From NCBI RefSeq assembly GCF_000719555.1, contig NZ_JOGX01000004.1:310001-374000 (forward strand): a stretch of DNA of 64,000 nucleotides, in the 5' to 3' direction. Shown here in pieces: positions 25,863 through 35,937 of the stretch. Each line of letters begins with the position of its first letter. Position 1 is the stretch's first letter. This stretch comes from Streptomyces sp. NRRL F-5727. Its GTDB lineage: Bacteria > Actinomycetota > Actinomycetes > Streptomycetales > Streptomycetaceae. The position numbers and the translations under genes are program-made. Under the pieces are notes generated by a model, which was not told the origin of the DNA, did no database searches, and saw only the letters and a list, made by a program, of their open reading frames with translations.

Positions 25863-27377
25863 TCAGGGCCAGAGTGCGCGGGGGCCGGTGAAGACCGGGG
25901 CCATGTGCCAGGCGTCCAGGCGGTCGACGCGGACCTCGCCGACGGCGGTGAGGGAGACTCCGACGGCCTCGTCCGGGCGGGTCGGGTAGACGCGGGAGGC
26001 GAGGGCGCGGCCCCCGGCGAAGATCTCCAGGGCCGAGTGGTCGACCAGGACGCGGAGCGCGACGGTGCCGTCCGCGGTGAGGGGCACCTCGCCGGAGCGC
26101 GGGGTGGTGTCGGTGTCCGGGTCCAGGCTGCTCGCCTCGCGGCGCAGCCGGAGGGTGGCGGTCGGGGCCGTGCCCGCCCGGGCCAGCTCGACGACGGTCC
26201 GTTCGGCGCCGTCCGGGGTCTCGCGGACGGCGAGCCGCAGCACGGCGCCGGGGGCGAGGCGCAGGGTGGCCTCCAGGTCGAGCTGGTCGCCCCGGACCGC
26301 GTCCAGGGCCTCGGCCGGGTCGGGCCCGGGGGTGAAGGAGCCGACGGCGACGTGGTCGCGGCGGAGCCGGGCGAGCTCGGGCACGGGCGCCTGGTGGAGG
26401 GCGCCGTCGGCGCCGAGGGTGACCAGGCGGGGCAGCGACATGACGCCGGACCAGCCGGCGCGGGCGGTGGCGCCCTCGCCCCGGCCCTCCTGGAGCCAGC
26501 CGAACATGATGCGGCGGCCGTCGGCGTCGCGGGTGGACTGGGGGGCGTAGAAGTGGTTCTGCCCGTAGTCGAGCCGGTGCAGGGCGGTGGGGGTGAAGCG
26601 GTCGCCCTCGTACCGGCCGGTCCAGTACAGCGGGTGGTGGGTGGTGCCCTCGTCCCAGGCCGAGAAGGCGAGGACGTCCGTCCCCGCCACCTGGAAGAGG
26701 TCGACGCACTCCCACATCGTGCCGGTCCAGTCCGGCTCCCCCGCCCGGCCCTCGCTCGCGTCGCCAATGAGGAGGGGGCCCACGTACCGCCAGCTGCGCA
26801 GGTCGTCGGAGTCGTACAGCAGCGCCGTGCCGCCCTGTCCGCGCAGGCCGGAGCCGACGAGCTGCCGCCAGCGGCCGTCCTCCTTCCAGACGCAGTGGTC
26901 GCGGTAGGCGGTGAGGTCGAGGCCCGCCGGCGGGGCGGGGATCACCGGGTTGCCGGGGTCCTTGGTCCAGTGGCGGAGGTCGGGGGTGCCGGTGGCGACG
27001 CAGGGCAGTTCGCGGTCGCCGTGGCGGCCCGAGTAGACGAGGGTGGGGACGCCGTCGTCGTCGACGAGGACGCCGGACCAGCAGCCGTCGCGGTCGGGGC
27101 CGGTGGCGCCGGGGACGAGGGCGACGGGCTCGTCGGTCCAGGTGACGAGGTCGGTGGAGGTGGCGTGGCCCCAGTGGATGCGGTGGTGGGCCGGGGCGAG
27201 CGGGTTGTACTGGTAGAAGAGGTGGTAGACGCCGTCCCGGTGGGTGAGCCCGTTGGGGTCGTTGAGCCAGCCGCCCGGCGCGGTGAAGTGGTAGCGGGGT
27301 CGGTGCGGGTCGCGGGAGGCGCGCTCGGCGAGGCCGTCGGCGAGCGGCTGCGCAGCGGTGATCAGGTCCTGGGTCAT
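25863..27377 (-). CDS. Cytosolic GH32 beta-fructofuranosidase (sucrase/fructan hydrolase)
   Basis: This 504-residue enzyme has no signal peptide. The nucleophile Asp is in GGWLNDPNGL, the transition-state stabiliser RD is in AYRDHCVWKED (RDH where many relatives have RDP) and the acid/base Glu is in MWECVDLFQV. A C-terminal beta-sandwich with LRVLVDHSALEIFAGG completes it. The ATG overlaps the stop of the upstream ATPase gene by four bases (ATGA), tying import to intracellular cleavage of sucrose or short fructans. Fructose would go to the downstream PfkB kinase. Confidence 0.92.
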   Translation of the reverse strand: MTQDLITAAQPLADGLAERASRDPHRPRYHFTAPGGWLNDPNGLTHRDGVYHLFYQYNPLAPAHHRIHWGHATSTDLVTWTDEPVALVPGATGPDRDGCWSGVLVDDDGVPTLVYSGRHGDRELPCVATGTPDLRHWTKDPGNPVIPAPPAGLDLTAYRDHCVWKEDGRWRQLVGSGLRGQGGTALLYDSDDLRSWRYVGPLLIGDASEGRAGEPDWTGTMWECVDLFQVAGTDVLAFSAWDEGTTHHPLYWTGRYEGDRFTPTALHRLDYGQNHFYAPQSTRDADGRRIMFGWLQEGRGEGATARAGWSGVMSLPRLVTLGADGALHQAPVPELARLRRDHVAVGSFTPGPDPAEALDAVRGDQLDLEATLRLAPGAVLRLAVRETPDGAERTVVELARAGTAPTATLRLRREASSLDPDTDTTPRSGEVPLTADGTVALRVLVDHSALEIFAGGRALASRVYPTRPDEAVGVSLTAVGEVRVDRLDAWHMAPVFTGPRALWP

Positions 27378-28380
27378 GCGGCGGTGGTCTCGGCTTCCGG
27401 GGTGTCCGTGCCCTGGAGGACACGGTGGGCGATCTCGCGGGCGGGGGCGTACAGGTGGCAGCGCACCCAGTGCGCCTGGCCCTCGTCCTCGCCGACGACG
27501 TGGCGTACGGGAGTGGTGGCGCTGCACGTGCCGTCGTCGTACGGGCAGGACACGGGGTCGAGCACGGCGGCCCGCAGGCGGGCGCGTTCGGCCTTGTCGT
27601 AGCCGGTGCGCCGCTCCGGGTCGGGCACGGCGGAGAGCAGCAGCCGGGTGTACGGGTGGGCGGGGGCGTCCATGACGGCGAGCGCGTCGCCGCCCTCGAC
27701 GAGCGCGCCGGCGAACATGACGGCGGTGGTGTCGGCGAGGTAGCGCGCGGATCCCAGGTCGTGGGTGATGTACAGCAGGGAGAGGTCGCGTTCGTCGCGG
27801 AGCCGGCGCATCAGGTTGAGGACGCCGACGCGGACGGAGACGTCGAGCATGGAGGTGGGTTCGTCGGCGAGGAGGACGCGGGGGCCGACGGCCAGGGCGC
27901 GGGCGATGGCGACCCGCTGGCGCTGGCCTCCGGAGAGTTCGTGCGGGTGGGCGTCGAGGTGGTCGGCGGGGAGGCCGACCTCGGCCATCAGGTCGGCGAG
28001 CCGGCCGCGGTCGGCGGGGTGGCCGTGCAGGACGAGCGCGCGGGTGAGGAAGTGCTCGACGCGGTGGACGGGGTTGAGCGAGCCGAAGGGGTCCTGGAAG
28101 ACCATCTGGACGGAGCCGCGGTAGGCGCGGCTCGCCCGGCGGCGTTCGGTGCGCAGGACGTCCTCGCCGTCCAGCAGGATCCGGCCGGCGGTGGGCCGTT
28201 CGAGGCGGGCGACGCAGCGGGCGATGGTGGACTTGCCGCTGCCGGACTCGCCGACGAGGGCGGTGACGCGGCCCCGGTCGAGGTCGAGGTCGACGCCGTC
28301 GACGGCCCGGACGCGGCGGCGGGAGAAGACGGAGCCGACCTGGAAGTCCTTGGTGAGGCCCCGGACGCGGAGGAGGGGGG

Positions 28381-28384
<4 letters not shown>
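27374..28384 (-). CDS. ABC transporter ATP-binding protein, OppF/DppF type
   Basis: This 336-residue ATPase has Walker [10 protein letters not shown], signature [15 protein letters not shown], Walker [10 protein letters not shown] and the switch His in [10 protein letters not shown], plus the C-terminal Cys-containing extension typical of Opp/Dpp ATPases ([14 protein letters not shown]). Its ATG overlaps the stop of the partner ATPase, and its stop overlaps the cytosolic GH32 start. It powers uptake of the ligand delivered by the family-5 binding protein, here inferred to be a fructo-oligosaccharide. Confidence 0.92.
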
Positions 28385-29324
<940 letters not shown>

Positions 29325-29328
<4 letters not shown>

Positions 29329-30257
29329 TTCTTTTCCTTCCGACGGGAGTCGCGGCGGGCGCGCAGCCGCGGGTTGGTGATCTCGTCGACGGCGTAGTTG
29401 ACGAGGGAGAGGGCGAAGGCGACGAGGGCGATGCAGAGTCCGGACGGGACGAAGGCCCACCAGGCGCCGGTCATCAGGGCGCCGTCGTTGCCGGCCCAGT
29501 AGAGGTTGGTGCCCCAGCTGACGACCGAGGAGTCGCCGAGGCCGAGGAACTCCAGACCCGCCTGGGCTCCGATGCCGAAGACGACGCAGCCGAGGACGGT
29601 GGTCATCACCACGGAGGCCATGTTGGGCAGGATCTCCCGGAACATGATCCGCAGCGGGCGCTCCCCGGTGACGACGGCCGCGGCGACGAAGTCCTTGCCG
29701 CGGATGGAGGCGGCCTGGGCGCGCAGCACCCGGGCGGAGCCGGCCCAGCCGGTGACGGTGAGGACGAGGACGACGGTGGCGGTGCCGGGCGGCAGGAAGG
29801 CGGCCAGGATGACGAGCAGCGGCAGGCCGGGCAGCAGCAGGAAGACGTTGGTGACGAGGGTGAGCAGGTCGTCGACGAGCCGGCCGAGGTAGGCGGAGGC
29901 GAGGCCGACGATCAGGGCGACGAGGGTGGCGGCGAGCCCGACGGTGAAGCCGACCAGCATCGAGGTGCGGGTGCCCCACAGGGTGAGGGCGAGGACGTCC
30001 TGGCCCTTGGCCGTGGTGCCGAGCCAGTGGGCGGCGGAGGGCGGGGTGGCGCCGGAGTCGCCGATGAGGGAGGGGTCGCCGGGGGCGAGGACGGGGGCGA
30101 GCAGCCCGAGCAGGGCGAAGACGGCGAGGAGCAGCAGCCCGGCGCGCGCCTTGCGGTCGGCGAGGACCCGGCGGAGCAGGCCGCGGCGGGCGGCCGGGCG
30201 CGCGGGCGCCGGGGCGGCGGTGGGGACGGTGGCGTCCCGGGTGTCGAGGACGGACAT
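29325..30257 (-). CDS. ABC transporter permease, OppC/DppC type
   Basis: A 310-residue inner-membrane permease with six predicted helices. It has an N-terminal cytoplasmic Pro/Ala-rich tail and the OppC landmark LAPGDPSLIGDSGATPPSAA then HWLGTTAKGQDVL, and the EAA-like loop is near AAVVTGERPLRIMFREILPN. It pairs with the upstream OppB-type permease. The ATG at 30257 follows AGGAGGGGAG, only 17 bases after the upstream stop. The stop overlaps the OppD start. Confidence 0.92.
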
Positions 30258-30274
30258 GGTGGCGGCTCCCCTCC

Positions 30275-31252
30275 TCAGCGGACGCGGACGCGCGGGTCGA
30301 GGCGGACGTGGACGAGGTCGACGACGAAGTTGGCGAGCAGCACGGCGGCCGTGATGGTGAGGAAGATGCCCTGCATCAGCGGGTAGTCGAGGGCCTGGAC
30401 GGAGGCGAGGAGCTGGTAGCCGATGCCGGGGTAGGCGAAGACGACCTCGGTGAGGAGGGCGCCGCCGACCATGAAGCCGAGGGCCATGCCGAAGTTGGTG
30501 ACGGAGGGCAGGAGCGCGTTGCGGGCCGCGTACCGGAACATGATCCGGGAGGGGCTGAGGCCCTTCGCCTCGGCCATGGTGATGTAGTCCTCGGCGGTGG
30601 TGGCGATCATCGTGTTGCGCATGCCGAGCATCCAGCCGCCGATGGAGACGAGCACGATGGTGAGGGCGGGCAGGACGAGGTGGGTGGCGACGTTGCCGAC
30701 GAAGGCGGCGTCGAGGCCGGGGACGAGGCCGGCGTCGTAGGCGTGCCGGAGCGGGAACCAGCCGAGGGTGACGCCGAAGAGGTAGAGAGCGCCCATCGCC
30801 AGCCAGAAGTAGGGGAAGGAGCCGATGAAGACCAGCAGCGGGGGGAAGGCGGAGTCGAGGATCCCGCCGCGCCGCCAGGCGGCGAGCACTCCGAGGAGGT
30901 TGCCGACGACGGCGGCGATCACGAGGGCGGTGCCGCCGAGGAGGAGGGTCCAGCCGATCTGGGAGCCGATGACCTCGGAGACGGGGGTCGGGAAGCGGGA
31001 GAGGGAGATGCCGAGGTCGCCGGTGGCGACCTGGTGGAGGTAGTCGGCGTACTGGCGCCAGAGGGGCCGTTCGTCGAGACCGAAGAGTTTCCGGAGCTGG
31101 GCGATCTGCTCGGGCTGCATCGTCCCCTGGGCCTGGGCGAACATGCGGGAGACGGGGTCTCCGGGCATGAGGCGCGGCAGCAGGAAGTTCAGGGTGACGG
31201 AGGCCCAGAAGGCGAGGAGATAGAAGCCCAGGTTGCGCAGGACGAGACGCAC
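30275..31252 (-). CDS. ABC transporter permease, OppB/DppB type
   Basis: A 325-residue permease with the typical OppB start (RNLGFYLLAFWASVTLNFLL, then PRLMPGDPVSRMF), six helices and the EAA-type cytoplasmic loop TMAEAKGLSPSRIMFRYAAR. It is the membrane partner of the OppC-type permease. It begins 78 bases after the binding-protein gene, and a strong hairpin fills that gap, so its expression may be lower than that of the binding protein. Confidence 0.92.
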   Translation of the reverse strand: MRLVLRNLGFYLLAFWASVTLNFLLPRLMPGDPVSRMFAQAQGTMQPEQIAQLRKLFGLDERPLWRQYADYLHQVATGDLGISLSRFPTPVSEVIGSQIGWTLLLGGTALVIAAVVGNLLGVLAAWRRGGILDSAFPPLLVFIGSFPYFWLAMGALYLFGVTLGWFPLRHAYDAGLVPGLDAAFVGNVATHLVLPALTIVLVSIGGWMLGMRNTMIATTAEDYITMAEAKGLSPSRIMFRYAARNALLPSVTNFGMALGFMVGGALLTEVVFAYPGIGYQLLASVQALDYPLMQGIFLTITAAVLLANFVVDLVHVRLDPRVRVR

Positions 31253-31281
31253 TGCTCGTTCCTCCCTGGTGGGGTACGGGG

Positions 31282-31326
31282 GCGGGGGCGGCCTGTCGGG
31301 CCGGGCGGGCCGGCGGCCGCCCCCGC
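31282..31326 (-). terminator. Attenuating hairpin between the binding protein and permease genes
   Basis: GCGGGGGCGGCC and GGCCGCCCCCGC form a perfect 12-base stem with a 21-base loop just after the binding-protein stop. Such hairpins in ABC operons often allow excess binding protein over permease; that effect is inferred here. Confidence 0.6.
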
Positions 31327-31330
31327 GGGG

Positions 31331-33019
31331 TCACTTGCCCGTGACGGGCTGGAGGGAGGTGAGCACCAGGACGGTGGTCACGGACCGGTTGGAGAGCGTC
31401 GCGTACGGGTTCTTCTCCGACGGCCAGCCGGTGAAGCGGCTGTCGGTGTACGCGCCCCACTCGGGGCCGGGGAAGAGCGGGACGACGGGGGCCTCGGCGG
31501 CGAACAGCCTCTGCAGCTCGCCGGCCTTGGCCTTCTGGGTCGTGGCGTCGCCGGCGGCGAAGGCGTCGATGAGGGCGTCGGCCTCGGGGTCGCCGAAGCG
31601 GTGGTAGTTCTCGGTGGCCTTCTCGCCGACGGGCTTGACGGTGGTACGGGACATGGCGCCGCGGTAGAACTCGTACGGGGTCGCGCCGTTGCCGCTCCAC
31701 ACGATGCCGCTGTCGAAGGAGCCGTCCTCGTAGGAGGCGACGACGGCGGACCAGTCGGGGGACTTCACGGTGGCGGTGACGCCGACCTCGGCGAGGTTCT
31801 GCTTGATGATGTTGGCGACCGAGATCCAGTCGGAGGAGGCGGAGCCGACGGAGATGTCGAAGGCGAGCGGCTTGCCGTCCTTGCGGGTGCGCTTCCCATC
31901 GCCGCCCGCCTTGTAGCCGGCGGCGTCGAGGGCGGTGGCGGCGGCCTTCGGGTCGTACGTCGTCCAGTCGCAGGAGGCGGCGACCGCGGCGTCGCGCCAG
32001 GCGTCGTAGCCGTTCGAGAGGCCGGTGCAGTCGGCGGGCTCGGTGTAGCCGTTCATGGCGACCTCGGCGATCTTCTCCCGGTCCAGTGCGCGGCTGAGGG
32101 CCTTGCGGAGGGCGGGGTCGTCGAAGGGGGCCTTGGCGGTGTTGAGCTGCCAGTTGATCATCGCTCCGGTGGTGGGGAACCAGTAGTGGTTCCGCTCCGG
32201 GTTCTTCGCGACGAAGGACTTCTCGATCTCCGGGATGAAGGACTGCGTCCAGTCGACCTCGCCGTTGGTGAAGGCGAGGTTGGCGCTGTCGTTGCCGGAG
32301 AAGGCGAGCATGCGGATGCCGGCGATCCGCTGCTTGGCGGGCTGCCAGTACGCGGGGTTCTTCCGCAGCTCGTACGACTGGGCCTGGAAGGCGGCGACCT
32401 GGGTGTAGGGGCCGGTGCCGACGGGGGTGGCGTTGACGTCCTTGGCCGGGTCGGCGATCTTCGACCAGATGTGCTTCGGCGTGACGAAGTGGCCGCCGAT
32501 CTCGTACAGCGCGGGCGAGAACGGCTTGGAGAGGTGGAAGGTGACCTTCGTCGGCGTGTCGGCGGTGACCTTCGTGAGGTAGTCGAAGCCGCCGAGGAGC
32601 TTCTTCTGGAGCGCGAAGGTGTGGACGACGTCCTCGGCGGTGAACGGCCGCCCGTCGGACCACTTCACGCCCTCGCGGAGGGCGAAGGTGACGGACTTCC
32701 CGTCGGTCGCCCGGGTCCAGGAGGTGGCGAGCCAGGGGGTGTCCTTGCCGTCGGCCGGGTTGTGGATCATCAGCGGCTCGTAGACCGCCTCCCGGGTCAT
32801 CGGGGCGGCCTTGGGCGAGTACGGGTTGAAGTTCCGGGTGAAGGTGCCCATGTCCTCGCGCGGGATCGTGAGCAGCTGCGCGCCGGAGGTGCCCTGGGCG
32901 CCGGTCGCTCCGGCGCCGCCGGAGCAGCCGGTGAGCAGGAGCGCGGTCGCGGCGGCGGCCGCGAGCAGGGCGGGGCGGAACCTTCCGGAAGATCGGCCAC
33001 GGGCGGGGGAGGGTGTCAT
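31331..33019 (-). CDS. Family 5 extracellular solute-binding lipoprotein of the fructan operon
   Basis: A 562-residue lipoprotein. The signal peptide ends in the lipobox LLTGCSGG, anchoring it to the outer face of the membrane. SBP_bac_5 features include the early YEPLMIHNPADGKDTPWLAT, FALREGVKWSDGRPFTAEDV and PVGTGPYTQVAAF. This family is best known for peptides and nickel, but some members bind oligosaccharides. Between a LacI regulator and two GH32 enzymes, the likely ligand is a fructo-oligosaccharide or sucrose. The gene starts 74 bases after lacI. Confidence 0.9.
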   Translation of the reverse strand: MTPSPARGRSSGRFRPALLAAAAATALLLTGCSGGAGATGAQGTSGAQLLTIPREDMGTFTRNFNPYSPKAAPMTREAVYEPLMIHNPADGKDTPWLATSWTRATDGKSVTFALREGVKWSDGRPFTAEDVVHTFALQKKLLGGFDYLTKVTADTPTKVTFHLSKPFSPALYEIGGHFVTPKHIWSKIADPAKDVNATPVGTGPYTQVAAFQAQSYELRKNPAYWQPAKQRIAGIRMLAFSGNDSANLAFTNGEVDWTQSFIPEIEKSFVAKNPERNHYWFPTTGAMINWQLNTAKAPFDDPALRKALSRALDREKIAEVAMNGYTEPADCTGLSNGYDAWRDAAVAASCDWTTYDPKAAATALDAAGYKAGGDGKRTRKDGKPLAFDISVGSASSDWISVANIIKQNLAEVGVTATVKSPDWSAVVASYEDGSFDSGIVWSGNGATPYEFYRGAMSRTTVKPVGEKATENYHRFGDPEADALIDAFAAGDATTQKAKAGELQRLFAAEAPVVPLFPGPEWGAYTDSRFTGWPSEKNPYATLSNRSVTTVLVLTSLQPVTGK

Positions 33020-33093
33020 AATGGTGGCTCTTTCCTCTCTTCAACACACCAGACGAAGACGGGACGAGATGACTCGACGGGCCTGATTCGCGG

Positions 33094-34110
33094 TCAGACC
33101 GACGAGCGTTCGAGCAGCGGGCAGTCGACCGTCACCCTGCGGGTGGCGAGCGGCTGTCCCGCTGCGAGGGCGGCCAGCATCTCCACGCCCTTGGCGCCCA
33201 TCTCCTCGAAGGGGAGGGCGAGCGTGGTCAGCTTGGGCCGCAGATAGGCGGCGATGAGTTCCTGGTTGTCGTAGCCCACCACGGCCACGTCGTCCGGGAT
33301 CCGCAGCCCGCGTTCCTTGATGGCGTCGTAGGCGCCCATCGCCATCCGGTCGTTGGCGCAGAAGAGCGCGGTGGGCCGGTCGGCGCGGTCGAGCAGTTCG
33401 CAGGCGGCGGCGTAGCCGCCGTCGGCGGTCGCGTGGCCGGAGACGACCAGCGCGGGATCGAGGGGGAGGCCGGCCTCGCGCAGCGCCCGCTCGTACCCCT
33501 CGCGGCGGCCGACGGCGGCCGGGATGGCGGGGTCGAGGTTGATCAGGCCGATGCGGGTGTGGCCGGCGTCGACGAGGCGCCGGGCGGCGCGGTGGCCGCC
33601 GGTGACCTCGTCGGGGACGACGGAGGGCAGCTCGCCCTCGGCGTCGTAGCAGTTCACGAGGACCGTGGGGACCTCGCGGGCGGCGCGCGGGAGGGTGACG
33701 GCGCGGTGCCAGGTCGTGGCGTAGAGCAGCCCCTCCACCCGCTGTTCGAGGAGCTTGTCGAGGGCGGCCGCCTCCTGGGCCGGGTCGCCCTCGCTCGCGG
33801 CGATCAGGAGGAACTTGCGGTCGAGCCAGGCGCGGTCCTGGGCGCCCTTGATGACGTCGACCGCGAAGGGGGCGGTGACGATCTCGGTGATCAGGCCGTA
33901 CCACTCGCTGCGCTGGGCGGCGAGCGCGCGGGCTCCGGCGTTCGGCCGGTAGCCGAGTTCGTCGATGGCGGCGAGGATCCGGCGACGGGTCTCGTCGGGG
34001 ATCGCCGCGCCGGGCCGGTCGTTCAGGACGAAGGACACGGCCGTGCGCGAGACGCCGGCCCGCCGGGCCACATCGCTCATGGTGACGCTGCGGGCGTGGT
34101 TGGCCGCCAC
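33094..34110 (-). CDS. LacI family regulator of the fructan operon
   Basis: A 338-residue regulator. The HTH is VTMSDVARRAGVSRTAVSFV, with the hinge helix region ELGYRPNAGARALAAQRS, followed by a periplasmic-binding-protein-like core with VVPDEVTGGHRAARRLVDAG and LFCANDRMAMGAYDAIKERG. The GTG at 34110 follows GGGAGGGG, and an ATG 30 bases downstream would remove part of the HTH lead. It is the first gene of the nine-gene operon, with a perfect central-CG palindrome upstream. It probably represses the whole operon until sugar binds. Confidence 0.92.
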   Translation of the reverse strand: MAANHARSVTMSDVARRAGVSRTAVSFVLNDRPGAAIPDETRRRILAAIDELGYRPNAGARALAAQRSEWYGLITEIVTAPFAVDVIKGAQDRAWLDRKFLLIAASEGDPAQEAAALDKLLEQRVEGLLYATTWHRAVTLPRAAREVPTVLVNCYDAEGELPSVVPDEVTGGHRAARRLVDAGHTRIGLINLDPAIPAAVGRREGYERALREAGLPLDPALVVSGHATADGGYAAACELLDRADRPTALFCANDRMAMGAYDAIKERGLRIPDDVAVVGYDNQELIAAYLRPKLTTLALPFEEMGAKGVEMLAALAAGQPLATRRVTVDCPLLERSSV

Positions 34111-34157
34111 GGTGACCCCTCCCTCTGCTGGTACGGCCCCCCGGCCGGAACTCATTG

Positions 34158-34183
34158 GTTACGCGCTTTAGTAACGCGCGTTA
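34158..34183. promoter_or_regulatory. LacI-type operator upstream of the fructan operon
   Basis: TAACGCGCGTTA (34172-34183) is a perfect 12-base palindrome with the central CG typical of LacI-family operators. An overlapping GTTAC/GTAAC pair (34158-34175) may form a second, weaker site. It lies 62 bases before lacI and about 105 bases before the divergent YdeI-like gene. Confidence 0.7.
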
Positions 34184-34287
34184 GTTCGACGTTGCAGGCA
34201 AGTTACGACCGATCTCCGGCCAGTGTCAATATCTTGTGCGGGTGCTACCCGGACGGGCGCGCGCGGACGTTCGGAGAGGTGGTCGCG

Positions 34288-34872
34288 GTGGAGACGGTCG
34301 GCACGGACGAAGGACTGGAGGTCCTGTCCTTCGACGGCGGCGCCGAACTGGAGACGTGGCTCGCCGGGCACCACGGCGACTCCCCGGGCATCTGGCTGCT
34401 GCTCGGCCGCAAGGGCGGCGGCCTGCCCTCGCCGACGGCCGACGAGATCCTCGACCTGACGCTCGCGTACGGCTGGATCACCGGCAAGCGCAAGGCCCGC
34501 GACGAGCGCGCGTACCTCCAGAAGATCACCCGCCGCCGGCCGCGCAGCCTCTGGTCCCAGGTCAACGTCCGCCAGGTCGAGCGGCTGCTCGCGGACGGGC
34601 GGATGCGCGAGCCGGGCCTCGCGGAGGTGCGGGCGGCGCAGGCGGACGGCCGGTGGGCGGCGGCGTACCCCTCCCAGAAGGACGCGACGGTCCCGGACGA
34701 CCTGGCCGAGGCCCTCGCGGCCCGCCCGGAGGCGGCCCGCGCCTTCGAGGCGCTCGGCAGGACCGACCGGTACCTGGTGATCCTGAGCCTCTGGCAGGCC
34801 AGGACGGCGAAGACCCGGGCGGCCCGGATCGAGCGGGCGGTGACCCGGCTGGCGGAGGGCGGCAGGGCCTAG
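34288..34872 (+). CDS. YdeI/OmpD-associated (bacteriocin-protection-like) family protein
   Basis: A 194-residue protein of the YdeI/OmdA type: an N-terminal WLAGHHGDSPGIWLLLGRKG section, EILDLTLAYGWITGKRKARD, the conserved YLQKITRRRPRSLWSQVNV and a C-terminal DUF1905-like helix part. Function is unclear; members affect envelope-related stress traits in some bacteria. I prefer the GTG at 34288 because GGAGAGG lies seven bases upstream; an earlier GTG at 34279 is possible. The stop codon is part of a CTAG next to a probable insertion-sequence relic. Confidence 0.75.
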   Translation: METVGTDEGLEVLSFDGGAELETWLAGHHGDSPGIWLLLGRKGGGLPSPTADEILDLTLAYGWITGKRKARDERAYLQKITRRRPRSLWSQVNVRQVERLLADGRMREPGLAEVRAAQADGRWAAAYPSQKDATVPDDLAEALAARPEAARAFEALGRTDRYLVILSLWQARTAKTRAARIERAVTRLAEGGRA

Positions 34873-34966
34873 GTCCTGTCGTCAAACTCCCGTCGTCGCC
34901 CGAAGGGCGGCCCCGCGGCGTCAGGTGCGTGCTCTCGGCGTGCCGGGTGGAAGTCCTCGTACTAAC
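34869..34966. mobile_element. Probable relic of an IS5-type insertion sequence end
   Basis: After CTAG (34869-34872) comes GTCCTGTCGTCAAACT, which resembles the terminal repeat I recall for IS5-family elements in streptomycetes. The roughly 95 bases up to 34966 separate the YdeI-like stop from the point where the GNAT protein loses family resemblance, and they contain a TTA codon (34963-34965), rare in these genomes. No transposase frame or opposite end is left. The identification rests on memory of the end sequence and needs a database search. Confidence 0.45.
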
Positions 34967-35256
34967 TGGTACGACACCTCGGTCTCGCCCCCGCGCCCGG
35001 CCGTCTCGACGGTGACGAGGCCGAGCAGCACGCCGTCCTCGGTCCGCACCACGGCACGGCAGCCGGGCGCGCCGACGATCCGCCGCTGCCGGATCCGCAC
35101 GACGGAGTCGATGACCGGCCCGCCGAGGTGGCGCCGCACCTCCGGATCGGTCCAGAGCCGGGTGACGGCGGGCACGTCCGTGCTCCGCACGGGCCGCAGT
35201 TCCAGCCGCTCGGTGCGGAGCACGGCGGCCGGGTGCCGGGTGGGTGAGACGGTCAT
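34921..35256 (-). pseudogene. C-terminally truncated GNAT N-acetyltransferase (RimJ/RimL-like)
   Basis: The first 99 or so of 111 residues follow a GNAT protein (LRTERLELRPVRSTDVPAVT, then GGETEVSYQLV), stopping where the acetyl-CoA-binding (R/Q)xxGx(G/A) loop and C-terminal half should begin. Full-length relatives are about 170 residues. The last 12 residues (RGLPPGTPRART) look unrelated and are probably read from inserted DNA; the junction has a TTA leucine codon. Without the acetyl-CoA loop it should not be active. Confidence 0.7.
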
Positions 35257-35286
35257 ACGTCAGATCATCGCAGGCCGGAGGAGCGG

Positions 35287-35922
35287 TCAGGAGTCGGCCG
35301 GTCCGGCGCCGCGCCCCCGGACGAGGGGGAGGTAGACCTCGTCCACGATCTCGACGAGGACCTCGTCGGGGGCGCTCGGCACGCCCCGCACCACGAACTC
35401 GTTGCGCAGCAGGACCACGGCGACCGTGGCGACCCGGGGGTGCAGTGCCTCGGGGGCGGCCTCGCCGCGGGCGACGGCCCTGCCGAGGACGGTGAGCCAC
35501 GGGGCGGCGGCGGCCTCGCCCGACTGGTCCTGGAGGGCGGCGAGGAACTCGGCGGCCCCGCCGGCCGCGGCGAGCAGTTCCCGCAGGACGGCGCCGAGCG
35601 GCGAGCTCCAGTGCCGGTTGGCCTGCCGCAGCAGTTCCAGGGCGTCGCCGCGGAGGGTGCCGGTGTCGGGGGCGGGGGCGGTGGTGGCGAGTCGCTTGTA
35701 CGCGGCGGCGCCGAGGGCCAGGCGGTGGGGCCAGCGGCGGTAGAGGGCGTTCTTGTTGGTGCCGGCGCGGGCCGCGACCCTGTCCATGGTCATGCCGGCG
35801 AAACCGGACTCGGTGAGCTCGCGGGCGGCGGCGTCGAGGATCGCCTCCTCCAGGGCGGCACCGCGCCGCCGGGTCCGCACCGGCTCCGTCCGCCGCTCCC
35901 CCAGTGCCCCGTCCCGCTCCAT
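35287..35922 (-). CDS. TetR family transcriptional regulator
   Basis: A 211-residue TetR-type repressor. The HTH spans LEEAILDAAARELTESGFAG through MDRVAARAGTNKNALYRRWP, with the usual YRRWP recognition end. The C-terminal domain (about residues 75-211) resembles TetR_C_16-type ligand pockets. The ATG follows GGAGAAGGGG. It is divergent from a glycosidase-like gene, with two matched GGTAC-N5-GTACC palindromes in the intergenic region, one close to each gene, so it likely represses both. Confidence 0.88.
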   Translation of the reverse strand: MERDGALGERRTEPVRTRRRGAALEEAILDAAARELTESGFAGMTMDRVAARAGTNKNALYRRWPHRLALGAAAYKRLATTAPAPDTGTLRGDALELLRQANRHWSSPLGAVLRELLAAAGGAAEFLAALQDQSGEAAAAPWLTVLGRAVARGEAAPEALHPRVATVAVVLLRNEFVVRGVPSAPDEVLVEIVDEVYLPLVRGRGAGPADS

Positions 35923-35937
35923 GGCCACCCCTTCTCC

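Noticed and set aside
30308..33247. Long frame opposite the binding protein and permease genes
   Set aside because: It spans several real genes on the other strand and consists of low-complexity Gly/Glu/Val sequence.
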